From the NCBI GenBank assembly GCA_017631875.1, contig JAGBSL010000043.1:1-23516 (forward strand): a DNA stretch of 23,516 bases. The letters are read 5' to 3'. The notes under the pieces are model-generated. The model ran no database searches. It saw only the letters and a list, made by a program, of their open reading frames with translations, and was not told where the DNA came from. This DNA is from Bacteroidales bacterium. GTDB taxonomy: Bacteria > Bacteroidota > Bacteroidia > Bacteroidales > UBA932. Position numbers and translations under genes: made by a program. Of this stretch, positions 1-8,935 are shown piece after piece. The stretch's first letter is position 1. Each line of letters opens with the position of its first letter.

Positions 1-25
1 ATGCCAACATTGACGCATAGTAATT

Positions 26-1294
26 ATGAAGGAATTCCTTGTTCCTTCCGTTTGCGGAAGAACATATCTTTACGGCAATCATGCCGATGCATCAGTGTCG
101 TCACGTATCGTGGCGGCACTGACTATGCAGATAGACCCTGCTGTTCTTGTGGCCTCTCTCGAGGAAGCGGTTACCCGTTTCCCCCATTTCGGAGTAGGAC
201 TGCAGTCAGATGGTGACAAGTTTTTGTTTAGAGAAATACAAGCGGAAGTTCCTGTTTTTGAGGCAGATGAAGACCAGCCTTTCTGCTTTGATGATCCTGC
301 TTTGAACGGTTATCTTTTCAAGGTTTCATACGCTCATAAGACCCTCTATGTCGACTTCCATAGAGCTATGGCGGATGAGGCAGGAATGATGACTTTCGTT
401 AAGTCTGTTCTCTTCAATTACCTTGAAAGATCGGGTTACCCTGTTACGACAGGTGGTGCAATCAAGCTGCTATCAAGCGAGTACTTCAAGGCCGAAGGTG
501 AGGATGCGATGCCTCGTATTGATGATGCTCAGTCCTCGCGTCCTGTCTGGTATATGGATGCAAAGGCGGTGGTACCTGCGAGTTGTAATGAGCCGCTTGA
601 GGAAGTTGTCCATATCAGGGTTCCTGTGTCAAAACTTCGAAAGGAGTATTCTGATATTGTCAATATACCTGTAACATATATTGCTCCATTGTTCTCTCAT
701 GCAGTCCATGAGATGTACGGTGGTGAAATTGAGGCGGGTGAGTATGTTGTGGCGTCAGTCCAGGTCAACCTCAGACCATACTATCCTTCGGCGACAATGC
801 GTCCTTATCATACACCTGTATACCTGGCGTATAACAGAAATCTGTCCGACTATCCTTATTCGACTGTCCTGATGTCCCAGAAGAAGCTTCTGGAAGCGCA
901 GCTCAAGCCTGATACTCTTGCGTATAGCGCTCAAAGGAAGATCTCGGACGTGGAGAAGTCGTATGCGGGTGCAGAAGGAGAACTCGATGAGCGCTTCAGC
1001 AGAATGCAGGAAGATATAAGGGCTAAGTCGACATATGATATAGCAGGACTTGGGCACGTCATCCTGCCGGAAAGCATGCAGAGACTCGTGACTGAGCTCT
1101 ATCCCGTCATACCGTCTTCAGGAAGGACCTTTTCTGTAACTGCGGAACTGTTCAAGAATGAATTGGCTGTTACTGTCAGCGGAAGAAGGAATACTGGAGT
1201 TGCGGCAGCAAGACTTGTAGAACTGCTCCAAGGCAATGATATCGATGCATATATCGCAGATTGTTATTCGTTCAAGCCTATGAGCGGCAAATGA
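26..1294 (+). CDS. Acyltransferase/condensation-fold protein with eroded HxxxD motif
   Basis: The 422-residue protein has the look of the chloramphenicol acetyltransferase/condensation superfamily (alcohol acetyltransferase-like proteins of Bacteroidales). An early segment around residues 35-55 resembles the helix that opens this fold (IDPAVLVASLEEAVTRFPHF), and a strand-then-motif segment follows at residues 109-122 (VDFHRAMADEAGMM). In active members this motif is HHxxxDG or HxxxDG. Here H112 is followed by R113 and then four residues to D117, and the usual glycine after Asp is Glu118, so the catalytic arrangement is not intact. There is no signal peptide or membrane segment, so it is probably cytoplasmic. 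An in-frame TGA lies at 11-13, so the ATG at 26 is the first possible start. The next gene begins 26 bases downstream on the same strand. The substrate is unknown; it may be a non-catalytic relative. Fold assignment is by motif memory only. Confidence 0.6.
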   Translation: MKEFLVPSVCGRTYLYGNHADASVSSRIVAALTMQIDPAVLVASLEEAVTRFPHFGVGLQSDGDKFLFREIQAEVPVFEADEDQPFCFDDPALNGYLFKVSYAHKTLYVDFHRAMADEAGMMTFVKSVLFNYLERSGYPVTTGGAIKLLSSEYFKAEGEDAMPRIDDAQSSRPVWYMDAKAVVPASCNEPLEEVVHIRVPVSKLRKEYSDIVNIPVTYIAPLFSHAVHEMYGGEIEAGEYVVASVQVNLRPYYPSATMRPYHTPVYLAYNRNLSDYPYSTVLMSQKKLLEAQLKPDTLAYSAQRKISDVEKSYAGAEGELDERFSRMQEDIRAKSTYDIAGLGHVILPESMQRLVTELYPVIPSSGRTFSVTAELFKNELAVTVSGRRNTGVAAARLVELLQGNDIDAYIADCYSFKPMSGK

Positions 1295-1320
1295 TTATAA
1301 GTAGATAAAAATCTATTGAT

Positions 1321-3342
1321 ATGGAAAAAAGCAGATTTCCCAGAGGATATAAAGTATATTTGCCATTAGTGCTCCTATTTGCGCTTCTGGTCTTCGTTAT
1401 GCCGAGAAGCCCTAAGTTCAATTATGATTACAGGAAGGGCTCGATATGGATGTATGAGGATTTTATTTCTCAGTTCGATTTTCCTCTCTTGAAGTCTGAG
1501 GAACAGTACAAGGCTGAACTCCAGAAAGCAGGATCGAGTGTCGTGCCGGTATATCGTCAGGACCCATTAGTCCTCGAGGCTGCTTACTCCCAGCTATCAT
1601 CATCAGACATGGGAGAATATAATGACCTTAAGCCACTTGTCAATGCGTCCTTGGAAAAGATATATTCCAAGGGAGTGCTGCCAAGAAATGCATCTGTAGA
1701 GCCTGCAGGTGTCATGTATCTCCAGAAGGATGTCAGAGCGTCTAAGGTTCCGGTCTCGGAGGTATATACTGCTGAATCTGCAGTTTCTGCGCTTCGTCAG
1801 TCGTTGCTGTCAGAAATGCCGGAGACGGTAGCAGATTCCCTGTACAATGCAGCTCTAGCTGGGCTTGTGAATTCTGATCTTGTCTTTGATCAGCAGCTTA
1901 CGGACCTCATTCATGAAGAGAATGTTGCACTGGTTTCTCCGACTATGGGTGTCATCAAGACAGGTCAGACTCTCGTATCACAGGGGGAACTTATTACAGA
2001 GGAAATTGAGCAGATGCTCGATTCGTATAAGGTTGAGTATGAGGCGAATGTAGGTTATGCTGGCCCGCCTGCTCTTCAGTGGGTAGGAAATTCCTTTGTG
2101 GCTCTTTTCCTGGTTCTTGTTCTTTTCTTCGCCATCTACTTCTGCAATTATCACATATTTGAACAGTATAATAAATACCTGTACGTACTTCTTGTCTTCG
2201 CTCTTTCTGCGGTAGCCTCATTTGTGGTTGCTCAGACTGAGCCTAGGTTCTTCTACATGGTTCCGTATACACTGATTGCGTTGTATCTTCTTGCGTTCTT
2301 TACTAGAAGACTTGTGTTTACGGTGTATTTTATTTCACTTCTTCCGATGCTGATAGCGGCTCCGGAAGGAATCGAACTTTTCTTCATTTACCTGTGTGGT
2401 GGAGTAGTGGTGATCTATGTCTTTGACTATTTCAACAGAGGTTGGCTTCAATTTGTTTCTGCGTTGATCACTTTTGCTGTCATGGCACTTGTCTGGATGG
2501 CATTTCGCCTGGTAGATGGTGTCGACACGTTCACGACTTTCCGTCCGCTTGGACATCTTTCGCTGGCTGCGTTCCTTTCGGTAGCCGGATATCCGCTCAT
2601 CTATCTCTTTGAGAAAATGTTCATGTTGGTGTCCTCGTCTAAACTTGTAGAACTCAGCGACACGAGCAGACCTTTGCTCCGAATGCTGGCGGACAAGGCT
2701 CCGGGCACATTCCAGCACTCGCTTCAGGTGATGAATCTGTCTGATGCGGTGGCAAGGTCGATCGATGCCAACATTCCGCTTATCCGTGCGGCTGCCCTGT
2801 ACCATGATATAGGAAAAATTGCCAATCCTCAGTGCTTTACCGAAAATGAGACTCCTGGAGTCCGCTATCATGATGGGCTGAGCCCTAAGGAGAGCGCGCA
2901 GGAGATTATCCGACATGTCAGCGACGGACTTGCTCTTGCGGATAAATATGGTGTTCCTGGCGTGCTCAAGGATTTCATAAGGACACATCATGGAACAACA
3001 TGCACAGCGTACTTTATGACACAGTATCTTAACGCTGGAGGTGATCCTGCTCAGACTGAGGAGTTCTACTATAATGGCGTCAAGCCGGCTACACGTGAGC
3101 AGGTCATCCTGATGCTTTGTGATGCTGTAGAGGCAGCTTCTCGCAGTTTGAAGGATTATTCAGAGCAGAGCATTTCCGCTCTCGTAGATAAAATTGTAGA
3201 CGGTAAGGCAGATGACGGACAGCTTTCGGATTCGGATATTTCCCTCCGTGAGGTGACCAGGATCAAGGAGGTTATGAAGTCATATCTCAAGCAGATGTAT
3301 CATTCGAGGGTATCATATCCTAAACGTGAGTCAAAGGCCTAA
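1321..3342 (+). CDS. pgpH: PgpH-like 7TM-HD phosphodiesterase (likely cyclic-di-AMP)
   Basis: This 673-residue membrane protein matches the 7TMR-HDED / 7TM / HD architecture of PgpH (YqfF), which hydrolyses cyclic-di-AMP. One N-terminal membrane segment lies at about residues 12-28. An extracytoplasmic region of about 200 residues follows, then a cluster of hydrophobic helices at about 250-440, then a cytoplasmic HD domain. HD-domain residues visible are the His in FQHS, the HD pair at about 495-496 in ALYHDIGKI, the histidines of RTHHGTT, and the Asp of LCDAVEAASRS. All metal-binding positions therefore look intact. The length fits the family. It lies between the acyltransferase-like gene (26-base gap) and the separately promoted trigger factor gene. 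The known role of the family is control of cyclic-di-AMP and hence osmotic and envelope balance. The substrate here is inferred from architecture. Confidence 0.85.
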   Translation: MEKSRFPRGYKVYLPLVLLFALLVFVMPRSPKFNYDYRKGSIWMYEDFISQFDFPLLKSEEQYKAELQKAGSSVVPVYRQDPLVLEAAYSQLSSSDMGEYNDLKPLVNASLEKIYSKGVLPRNASVEPAGVMYLQKDVRASKVPVSEVYTAESAVSALRQSLLSEMPETVADSLYNAALAGLVNSDLVFDQQLTDLIHEENVALVSPTMGVIKTGQTLVSQGELITEEIEQMLDSYKVEYEANVGYAGPPALQWVGNSFVALFLVLVLFFAIYFCNYHIFEQYNKYLYVLLVFALSAVASFVVAQTEPRFFYMVPYTLIALYLLAFFTRRLVFTVYFISLLPMLIAAPEGIELFFIYLCGGVVVIYVFDYFNRGWLQFVSALITFAVMALVWMAFRLVDGVDTFTTFRPLGHLSLAAFLSVAGYPLIYLFEKMFMLVSSSKLVELSDTSRPLLRMLADKAPGTFQHSLQVMNLSDAVARSIDANIPLIRAAALYHDIGKIANPQCFTENETPGVRYHDGLSPKESAQEIIRHVSDGLALADKYGVPGVLKDFIRTHHGTTCTAYFMTQYLNAGGDPAQTEEFYYNGVKPATREQVILMLCDAVEAASRSLKDYSEQSISALVDKIVDGKADDGQLSDSDISLREVTRIKEVMKSYLKQMYHSRVSYPKRESKA

Positions 3343-3351
3343 AAATGATAT

Positions 3352-3382
3352 TTTGAAAATTCATGCATAATGCGTAAATTTG
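3352..3382 (+). promoter_or_regulatory. Bacteroidota-type promoter for tig
   Basis: A -33 box TTTG at 3352-3355 is separated by exactly 19 bases from a -7 box TAAATTTG at 3375-3382, a full match to the Bacteroidota consensus TTTG-N19-TAnnTTTG. The trigger factor start codon is 35 bases further on, and the -33 box begins 9 bases after the stop codon of the upstream gene. This suggests tig has its own strong promoter. Confidence 0.75.
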
Positions 3383-3417
3383 CGCGCCTAAAAAGAAAAT
3401 GATTAAAAACAGATAAT

Positions 3418-4725
3418 ATGAAAATCGAACAGAACAGAATTGACGACCTCAACTTTGAGCTGACTTTGACAGTTACAGCTGAGGACTATGCTGAAAGCAG
3501 AAAGAAGAGACTTACAGAATTCAGAAAGAAGGCTGATATCAAGGGCTTCAGAAAGGGTATGGTGCCTATGTCTCTCGTAGAGAAGATGTATGGCCAGAAC
3601 GCTCTTGTTGACGCAGTTAACGATGCAATATCAGAGGGCCTCAACAATTATATCCGCGAGAATAACCTCCGTGTTCTTGGTGAGCCGCTTCCAAGCGAGG
3701 AGCATATCCAGAACGAGTGGGAGGCAGGTAAGGACTTCACATTCAAGTTTGACCTTGCCATCAACCCTGAGATTTCTTTCGAGCTCTCAAAGGAGGATGA
3801 GATAGTTTACTATACTATCACTGTGACTGAGGCAGCTAAGAAGGAGATGAGAGATAATCTTCTTCGTCAGTACGGTTCTCTCGAGAACGGCGAGGCTGCT
3901 AAGGAGGAAGACTTCATTATCGTAGACTTCGAGCAGGGTGATATGAAGGTAGAGGGAACTTATGTCGCTCTCCGCAATGTCGCTGAGGCTACAAGAAAGT
4001 CTTTCGTAGGTGTTAAGCCGGGAGATGTTCTTGATGTCAATGTAAATGAGTCGTTTGAGAACGAGACAGACCGCGCTTCTATGCTCAAGGTGGGCAAGGA
4101 GGAGCTTGCATCTATGGATCCAATGTTCAAGATGACAGTTCAGGCAGTTAAGACATTCGTTAACGCTCCTATGACTGAGGAGACTTTCGAGAAGATCTTC
4201 GGTGTTAAGACTGAGGCTGAGTTCGAGGCTAAGATCGAGGAGAGAATCCGCGCTGAGTACGCTCAGGAGGCTGATTTCAGATTCTCGAAGGATGCTAAGG
4301 AGTATCTCCTTGAGAAGGCAAACGTAACAGTTGCCGAGAAGTTCCTCAAGAGATGGATCTACGTTATCAACGAGGGTAAGTTCACAATGGAAGACATCGA
4401 GAAGGATTGGGATCTCTTCATTGCAGATTACAAGTGGCAGATGGTTCGCAGCTTCCTTATGGAGAAGTATGGTGTTAAGGTAGAGGAGGCAGACCTTCTT
4501 GCAAGCGCAAAGGGCTTCGCAGCTTACCAGTTCGCTATGTACGGAATGAACAACGTTCCTGAGGAGCAGCTTGAGGCATTCGCTAAGAATATCCTCTCAC
4601 AGGAGGAGCAGGGAAGAAGAATTCTTGATCAGGTTGAGAACGAGAAGACATTCGCTGCTGTACGTGAGGTGGTTACTCTCAAAAAGAAGAAAATTTCAGT
4701 TGAGAAGTTCCGCGAGTTGAAATAA
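3418..4725 (+). CDS. tig: Trigger factor (ribosome-associated chaperone)
   Basis: This is the 435-residue chaperone that binds the ribosome at the peptide exit tunnel and shields nascent chains. The N-terminal ribosome-binding domain carries the signature loop GFRKGMVP at about residues 43-50. The middle region (about 150-245) sits where the FKBP-like prolyl isomerase domain belongs but lacks the usual substrate-pocket pattern, as I recall for other Bacteroidota trigger factors. The C-terminal helical arms follow (about 250-435). Codon use is strongly skewed to GAG, AAG, CTC and GTT, as expected for a highly expressed gene. The ATG has an A-rich upstream context and no clear Shine-Dalgarno sequence. 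A strong promoter precedes it and a strong intrinsic terminator follows, so it appears to be a single-gene unit just upstream of clpP-clpX, the classic neighbours. Confidence 0.95.
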   Translation: MKIEQNRIDDLNFELTLTVTAEDYAESRKKRLTEFRKKADIKGFRKGMVPMSLVEKMYGQNALVDAVNDAISEGLNNYIRENNLRVLGEPLPSEEHIQNEWEAGKDFTFKFDLAINPEISFELSKEDEIVYYTITVTEAAKKEMRDNLLRQYGSLENGEAAKEEDFIIVDFEQGDMKVEGTYVALRNVAEATRKSFVGVKPGDVLDVNVNESFENETDRASMLKVGKEELASMDPMFKMTVQAVKTFVNAPMTEETFEKIFGVKTEAEFEAKIEERIRAEYAQEADFRFSKDAKEYLLEKANVTVAEKFLKRWIYVINEGKFTMEDIEKDWDLFIADYKWQMVRSFLMEKYGVKVEEADLLASAKGFAAYQFAMYGMNNVPEEQLEAFAKNILSQEEQGRRILDQVENEKTFAAVREVVTLKKKKISVEKFRELK

Positions 4726-4746
4726 TCTAATTTCAATATAATTCAA

Positions 4747-4774
4747 GACTGGCTCGTCGAGCCAGTCTTTTTTT
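4747..4774 (+). terminator. Intrinsic terminator after tig
   Basis: GACTGGCT at 4747-4754 and AGCCAGTC at 4760-4767 form an 8-bp stem around a five-base loop (the repeat is symmetric for two more pairs inside the loop), followed by seven T at 4768-4774. It lies 21 bases after the trigger factor stop codon and separates tig from the clpP operon. Confidence 0.92.
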
Positions 4775-4814
4775 ATATCTAATAAATTATTACAACTATA
4801 TATAACAAATTTAT

Positions 4815-4822
4815 TATCTTTG
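4815..4822 (+). promoter_or_regulatory. -7 box of the clpP operon promoter
   Basis: TATCTTTG at 4815-4822 matches the Bacteroidota -7 consensus TAnnTTTG. It ends 25 bases before the clpP start codon and follows the tig terminator. I see no good TTTG -33 box at the expected distance; the region upstream is simply A+T-rich. Confidence 0.6.
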
Positions 4823-4847
4823 ACGTATAATACTCAAAAACAAGAAT

Positions 4848-5519
4848 ATGAATAAGGAATTTCAGAAATACGCAATGCTCGAGCATAGGATCAGCTCGAT
4901 GACAATGCACCGTTACCAGTCGGTTCTTGATGCATACATCAACCCAACCATCATTGAGGAGAGAAAACTTAATGTTGCGTCTATGGACGTATTCAGCCGT
5001 CTTATGATGGATCGAATTATTTTCTTGGGAGTTCCAATTGATGATGATGTCGCTAACATCATTCAGGCTCAGCTTCTTTTCCTTGCTTCGACAGATAACA
5101 CAAGCGATATTTCGCTTTACCTCAATACTCCGGGTGGAGTCGTGTCGGCAGGCCTTGGTATCTATGATACAATGCAGTATATCCAGCCTGATGTTGCAAC
5201 AATCTGTACAGGTATGGCAGCTTCTATGGGTTCGGTACTCCTTTGCGCAGGAGCCCATGGTAAGAGGTCTGCACTCAAGCATGCTCGTGTTATGATTCAT
5301 CAGCCTCTCGGTGGTGCACAGGGTCAGGCTTCTGACATCCTTATCGCTGCTCAGGAGATCGAGAAGATCAAGAAAGAGCTCTACAGTGTCATTTCAGAGC
5401 ATTCAGGCCAGCCTATCGAGCGTATCTATGCAGATGGAGACCGCGACTTCTGGCTCAACTCTCAGGAGGCTCTCGAGTATGGAATGATTGACGAAATTTT
5501 AACAAGGAAGAGCAAGTAG
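4848..5519 (+). CDS. clpP: ATP-dependent Clp protease proteolytic subunit
   Basis: This is the 223-residue serine peptidase of the ClpXP complex. The catalytic triad is readable: Ser126 in AASMGSVL, His151 in MIHQPLGG and Asp200 in GDRDFW. The spacings of 25 and 49 residues equal those of Escherichia coli ClpP (97, 122, 171). The N-terminal stretch before the conserved core (about 30 residues) probably contains a propeptide. The first ATG gives a normal family length. It starts the operon clpP-clpX-M20 peptidase-pyrF, with clpX beginning 6 bases after its stop. It is preceded by a TAnnTTTG promoter. All key residues are present and nothing unusual is seen. Confidence 0.97.
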   Translation: MNKEFQKYAMLEHRISSMTMHRYQSVLDAYINPTIIEERKLNVASMDVFSRLMMDRIIFLGVPIDDDVANIIQAQLLFLASTDNTSDISLYLNTPGGVVSAGLGIYDTMQYIQPDVATICTGMAASMGSVLLCAGAHGKRSALKHARVMIHQPLGGAQGQASDILIAAQEIEKIKKELYSVISEHSGQPIERIYADGDRDFWLNSQEALEYGMIDEILTRKSK

Positions 5520-5525
5520 TTAAAT

Positions 5526-6737
5526 ATGGCTAAATCTGGAAACCAGAAGAGGTATTGCATGTTCTGTGGCAGAAGCGAAAAGGAAGTTTCGCTTCTGCTT
5601 CAGGGTATGGATGCCTGCATTTGTGCAGACTGCGTGAAGATGGCCGGCGATTATCTTAAAGATGTCGTCAAGGAGGCGAAGAATGAGAAGTTGGGAAAGA
5701 TCGAGTCGCTTTATAAGCCGATGGAGATCCATGCATTCCTGGACCAGTATATCATAGGTCAGGATAGGGCGAAGAAGCTCCTCTCGGTAGCAGTCTATAA
5801 CCATTACAAGAGACTTAATAACAATTTTTCAGATAATGACGGACTCGAACTAGAGAAGTCGAATATCCTCATGGTGGGTCCTACTGGTACGGGTAAGACC
5901 TTGATGGCTAAGACTATCGCTAAGATGCTTGATGTGCCGTTTACAATTGTTGACGCGACTGTTCTTACCGAAGCAGGATATGTGGGTGAGGATGTGGAGA
6001 GCATTCTGTCTCGCCTTCTTCAGGAGGCTGATTATAATGTTGCTAAGGCAGAGAGGGGTATTGTGTTCATTGATGAGATTGATAAGATCGCACGCAAAAG
6101 CGACAATCCTTCCATTACACGCGACGTGTCGGGAGAGGGTGTACAGCAGGCGATGCTGAAGCTTCTCGAGGGAAGTGTTGTCAATGTGCCGCCGCAGGGA
6201 GGCAGGAAGCATCCGGAACAGGAATTCCTGCATGTTAATACCCAGAACATTCTCTTTATCTGTGGAGGCGCTTTTGAGGGCATAGAACGTCGAATCGCTC
6301 AGAGGCTTAATACTCAAGTGATAGGTTTTGGCTCGCAGGACAAGCAGAAGATTGACAAGGATAACCTTCTGCAGTATGTCGAGGCTCAGGATCTCCGCTC
6401 TTATGGACTCATTCCTGAGATCATAGGACGCCTTCCGGTAATTACATATCTTGACCACCTTGACAGGGATGCGCTCAAGAGGATTCTTACAGAACCGAAG
6501 AATGCGCTCATGCGTCAGTATGAGAAGATGTTCGAGTTGGACGGAATGAAGCTAGAAGTTGAGCCTGAAGTACTTGATCTGATCGTTGATACAGCGATCG
6601 AGAACAAGCTTGGAGCACGTGGTCTCCGCTCTATCTGCGAAGCTATCATGACAGATGCCATGTATGAGGCACCGTCAACCAACGATGAGATCTTCCGTCT
6701 CACCCTCGAATACGCAAAGGAAAAATTGACTAAATAA
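5526..6737 (+). CDS. clpX: ATP-dependent Clp protease ATP-binding subunit ClpX
   Basis: This is the 403-residue AAA+ unfoldase that feeds substrates to ClpP. The N-terminal zinc-binding domain has two CxxC pairs (CMFC and CADC, about residues 12-37). The AAA+ core has a Walker A (GPTGTGKT, 118-125), a pore loop GYVG (about residue 150) and a Walker B (IVFIDEID, about 180-187). The ClpP-docking IGF loop is at 266-268 in VIGFGSQ, which supports partnership with the adjacent clpP. The sensor-2 region GARGLRSI lies near the C terminus. It starts 6 bases after clpP and ends 6 bases before the peptidase gene, so it is cotranscribed. Confidence 0.97.
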   Translation: MAKSGNQKRYCMFCGRSEKEVSLLLQGMDACICADCVKMAGDYLKDVVKEAKNEKLGKIESLYKPMEIHAFLDQYIIGQDRAKKLLSVAVYNHYKRLNNNFSDNDGLELEKSNILMVGPTGTGKTLMAKTIAKMLDVPFTIVDATVLTEAGYVGEDVESILSRLLQEADYNVAKAERGIVFIDEIDKIARKSDNPSITRDVSGEGVQQAMLKLLEGSVVNVPPQGGRKHPEQEFLHVNTQNILFICGGAFEGIERRIAQRLNTQVIGFGSQDKQKIDKDNLLQYVEAQDLRSYGLIPEIIGRLPVITYLDHLDRDALKRILTEPKNALMRQYEKMFELDGMKLEVEPEVLDLIVDTAIENKLGARGLRSICEAIMTDAMYEAPSTNDEIFRLTLEYAKEKLTK

Positions 6738-6743
6738 TCCCAT

Positions 6744-8090
6744 ATGAAACAATACATTGAAACTAATAAGGAGAGGTTTTTTGAGGAGTTGTTTTCTCTT
6801 TTGAGAATCCCGTCTGTCAGCTCTCTTGAGCAACATAGGCCTGACATGCTGCGCTGCGCTGAGAGACTCGTGGAACTTCTTATGGAGGCAGGTGCAGACG
6901 AGGCAGCTGTATATCCGACAACAGGCCATCCGGTAGTATTCGGCCAGAAGATGGTAGATCCGTCGCTTCCGACAGTGCTCGTTTATGGCCATTATGACGT
7001 GCAGCCGGTAGATCCTATCGAGCTCTGGCATTCGGATCCGTTCGAGCCGGAGATCCGTGATGGTGCAATCTATGCTCGCGGTGCAAACGATGACAAGGGG
7101 CAGCTCTTCATGCATATCAAGGCTTTCGAGTTCATGGTACGCGAGGGAACTCTCAAGCATAACGTGAAGTTCATCCTCGAGGGTGAAGAGGAGATTGGAA
7201 GTCCTTCGCTTGCAGCTTGGGCAAAGGAAAACAAGGAGATGCTCGCAGCTGACATTATCCTTGTTTCCGATACTACAATGATCTCAGAGTCAGTGCCTTC
7301 GATCAACTGCGGTATGCGCGGACTCTCTTACGTTGAGGTGAAGGTTACAGGACCTAACAAGGATCTTCATTCAGGACACTATGGCGGAGCCGTTGCAAAC
7401 CCGATCAATGTTCTTTGCGACATGATTTCGTCTCTTATTGATAAGGATGGACATATCACTGTCAAGGGCTTCTATGATGATGTCGTAGAACTTTCTGCTG
7501 AGGATCGTGCAAAGCTTTCGCGTGCTCCGTTCGACATCGAGGAATACAAGGAATTCCTCGATATCAAGGAAGTAAAGGGCGAGGCAGGGTATAGCTCGCT
7601 TGAGCGTACCGGTATCCGTCCATGCCTTGACGTCAACGGTATTTGGGGCGGTTATATCGGAGAAGGTGCGAAGACTGTGCTTCCGTCTGTGGCTCACGCA
7701 AAAATTTCCATGAGACTGGTTCCAAACCAGGACAGCGAGACTATTACAAAGCTCTTTACCGAGCATTTCCTTGCTATCGCTCCAGATTATGTGAAGGTTG
7801 AGGTTATTCCTCACCACGGTGGAGACGGATTCCTTATCCCTATTTCATCACCTGCATATAAGGCAGCGGAGAAGGCAATGACAGAGGTATATGGCATCGA
7901 GCCTGTTCCTTCACGTGGAGGCGGTTCCATTCCTATCCTTGCCGACCTTCAGAGAATCCTCGGAATCGATCCTCTGCTTATGGGATTCGGTCTTGAGAGG
8001 GACACTATCCACTCGCCAAACGAGAGCTACCTTCTCAAGCAGCTCTTCGCCGGCATGGAAGCAATCGCGTTATTCTATAGATATTACTAA
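6744..8090 (+). CDS. M20 family metallodipeptidase
   Basis: This 448-residue protein is a di-zinc M20 peptidase of the carnosinase/PepV-like dipeptidase group. Metal and catalytic positions are clear: His83 and Asp85 in YGHYDVQP, the bridging Asp116 in GANDDKGQ, the Glu149-Glu150 pair in EGEEEIGS, the Asp of VSDTTM and a C-terminal His in DTIHSPNE. The lid/dimerisation domain lies between about residues 205 and 380. There is no signal peptide, so it probably acts in the cytoplasm on dipeptides. Its position 6 bases after clpX fits a role in finishing the digestion of peptides released by ClpXP, although that link is inference. The pyrF start codon begins 2 bases after its stop. Confidence 0.92.
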   Translation: MKQYIETNKERFFEELFSLLRIPSVSSLEQHRPDMLRCAERLVELLMEAGADEAAVYPTTGHPVVFGQKMVDPSLPTVLVYGHYDVQPVDPIELWHSDPFEPEIRDGAIYARGANDDKGQLFMHIKAFEFMVREGTLKHNVKFILEGEEEIGSPSLAAWAKENKEMLAADIILVSDTTMISESVPSINCGMRGLSYVEVKVTGPNKDLHSGHYGGAVANPINVLCDMISSLIDKDGHITVKGFYDDVVELSAEDRAKLSRAPFDIEEYKEFLDIKEVKGEAGYSSLERTGIRPCLDVNGIWGGYIGEGAKTVLPSVAHAKISMRLVPNQDSETITKLFTEHFLAIAPDYVKVEVIPHHGGDGFLIPISSPAYKAAEKAMTEVYGIEPVPSRGGGSIPILADLQRILGIDPLLMGFGLERDTIHSPNESYLLKQLFAGMEAIALFYRYY

Positions 8091-8092
8091 TT

Positions 8093-8935
8093 ATGAATAG
8101 AAAAGAATTATTTGATCAGATTCAGGCGAAGAAGAGCATGCTCTGTGTGGGCCTGGACGTGGATTTCGATAAAATGCCGGAGCACATCAAGGCGTTGGCT
8201 CTTGATGGTGAGGTAGATTATAAGGGTGAACTTTTCAAGGGTAAGGCACGCTCTATCCTTGAGTTCAACAAGGCTATTGTAGATGCAACAGCAGCACACT
8301 GCGTTGCCTACAAGCCAAACCTTGCATTCTATGAGTGCTATGGCATCGACGGCATGAGAGCACTCGATGCTACAGTAGATTATATCAGAACTAATTATCC
8401 TGAGATTTTCCTTATCGCTGACGCGAAGAGGGGAGACATCGGAAATACTGCGAAGATGTATGCAAAGGCATTCTTCGAGGAGATGGATTTCGATGCTGTG
8501 ACAATCGCTCCATATATGGGTGCTGACAGTGTCACTCCATTCCTTGAGTACAAGGACAAGTGGGCTATCGTGCTTGCACTGACTTCAAATGCGTCGGCAT
8601 ATCAGTTCCAGAATGCGCAGAAGGACGGCAAGCCTCTTTATCAGGCAGTAATGGAGGAGATGATGGAGATCTCTACACCGGACAACATGATGTTCGTTGT
8701 GGGAGCTACAAAGGCTGACAAGCTCCAGGAACTCCGCAGCTTTTGCCCTGACAACTTCTTCCTCGTTCCGGGTGTCGGAGCGCAGGGAGGTTCAGCTGAG
8801 GAAGTTATCGCACATGGAGCCAACGATCACGGTGGTCTTCTTATTAACTCTTCACGCGGTATTCTTTTCGCAGACCACACTGAAAACTTCGCACAGGTCG
8901 CTGCCGAGGTTGCTGCCAAGACAGCCAATTTTTAG
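8093..8935 (+). CDS. pyrF: Orotidine 5'-phosphate decarboxylase (long, subfamily 2)
   Basis: This 280-residue enzyme makes UMP from OMP, the last step of de novo pyrimidine synthesis. The catalytic DxKxxD motif is intact (Asp110, Lys112, Asp115 in DAKRGDIGNT). The opening LCVGLDVD strand and the phosphate-loop region VPGVGAQGG near residue 225 are also typical. The length fits the subfamily 2 enzymes common in Bacteroidota, which are longer than the E. coli type. It is the last gene of the clpP operon and starts 2 bases after the peptidase stop. An inverted repeat begins at the base after its stop codon. Confidence 0.96.
   Translation: MNRKELFDQIQAKKSMLCVGLDVDFDKMPEHIKALALDGEVDYKGELFKGKARSILEFNKAIVDATAAHCVAYKPNLAFYECYGIDGMRALDATVDYIRTNYPEIFLIADAKRGDIGNTAKMYAKAFFEEMDFDAVTIAPYMGADSVTPFLEYKDKWAIVLALTSNASAYQFQNAQKDGKPLYQAVMEEMMEISTPDNMMFVVGATKADKLQELRSFCPDNFFLVPGVGAQGGSAEEVIAHGANDHGGLLINSSRGILFADHTENFAQVAAEVAAKTANF

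Noticed and set aside
1..216. A 71-codon open frame at the window start
   Set aside because: It overlaps the acyltransferase-like gene in another frame and has low-complexity Cys/Arg/Ser-rich composition typical of a shadow frame.
1295..1320. Short TAGAT-ATCTA inverted repeat before the HD domain gene as a terminator
   Set aside because: Only five A+T-rich base pairs and no T-run, too weak to call.
2335..2991. Long - strand open frame (218 codons) opposite the HD domain gene
   Set aside because: Antisense shadow of conserved coding sequence, with no recognisable protein features.
5850..6458. Long - strand open frame (202 codons) opposite clpX
   Set aside because: Antisense to the conserved AAA+ core; composition is not protein-like.
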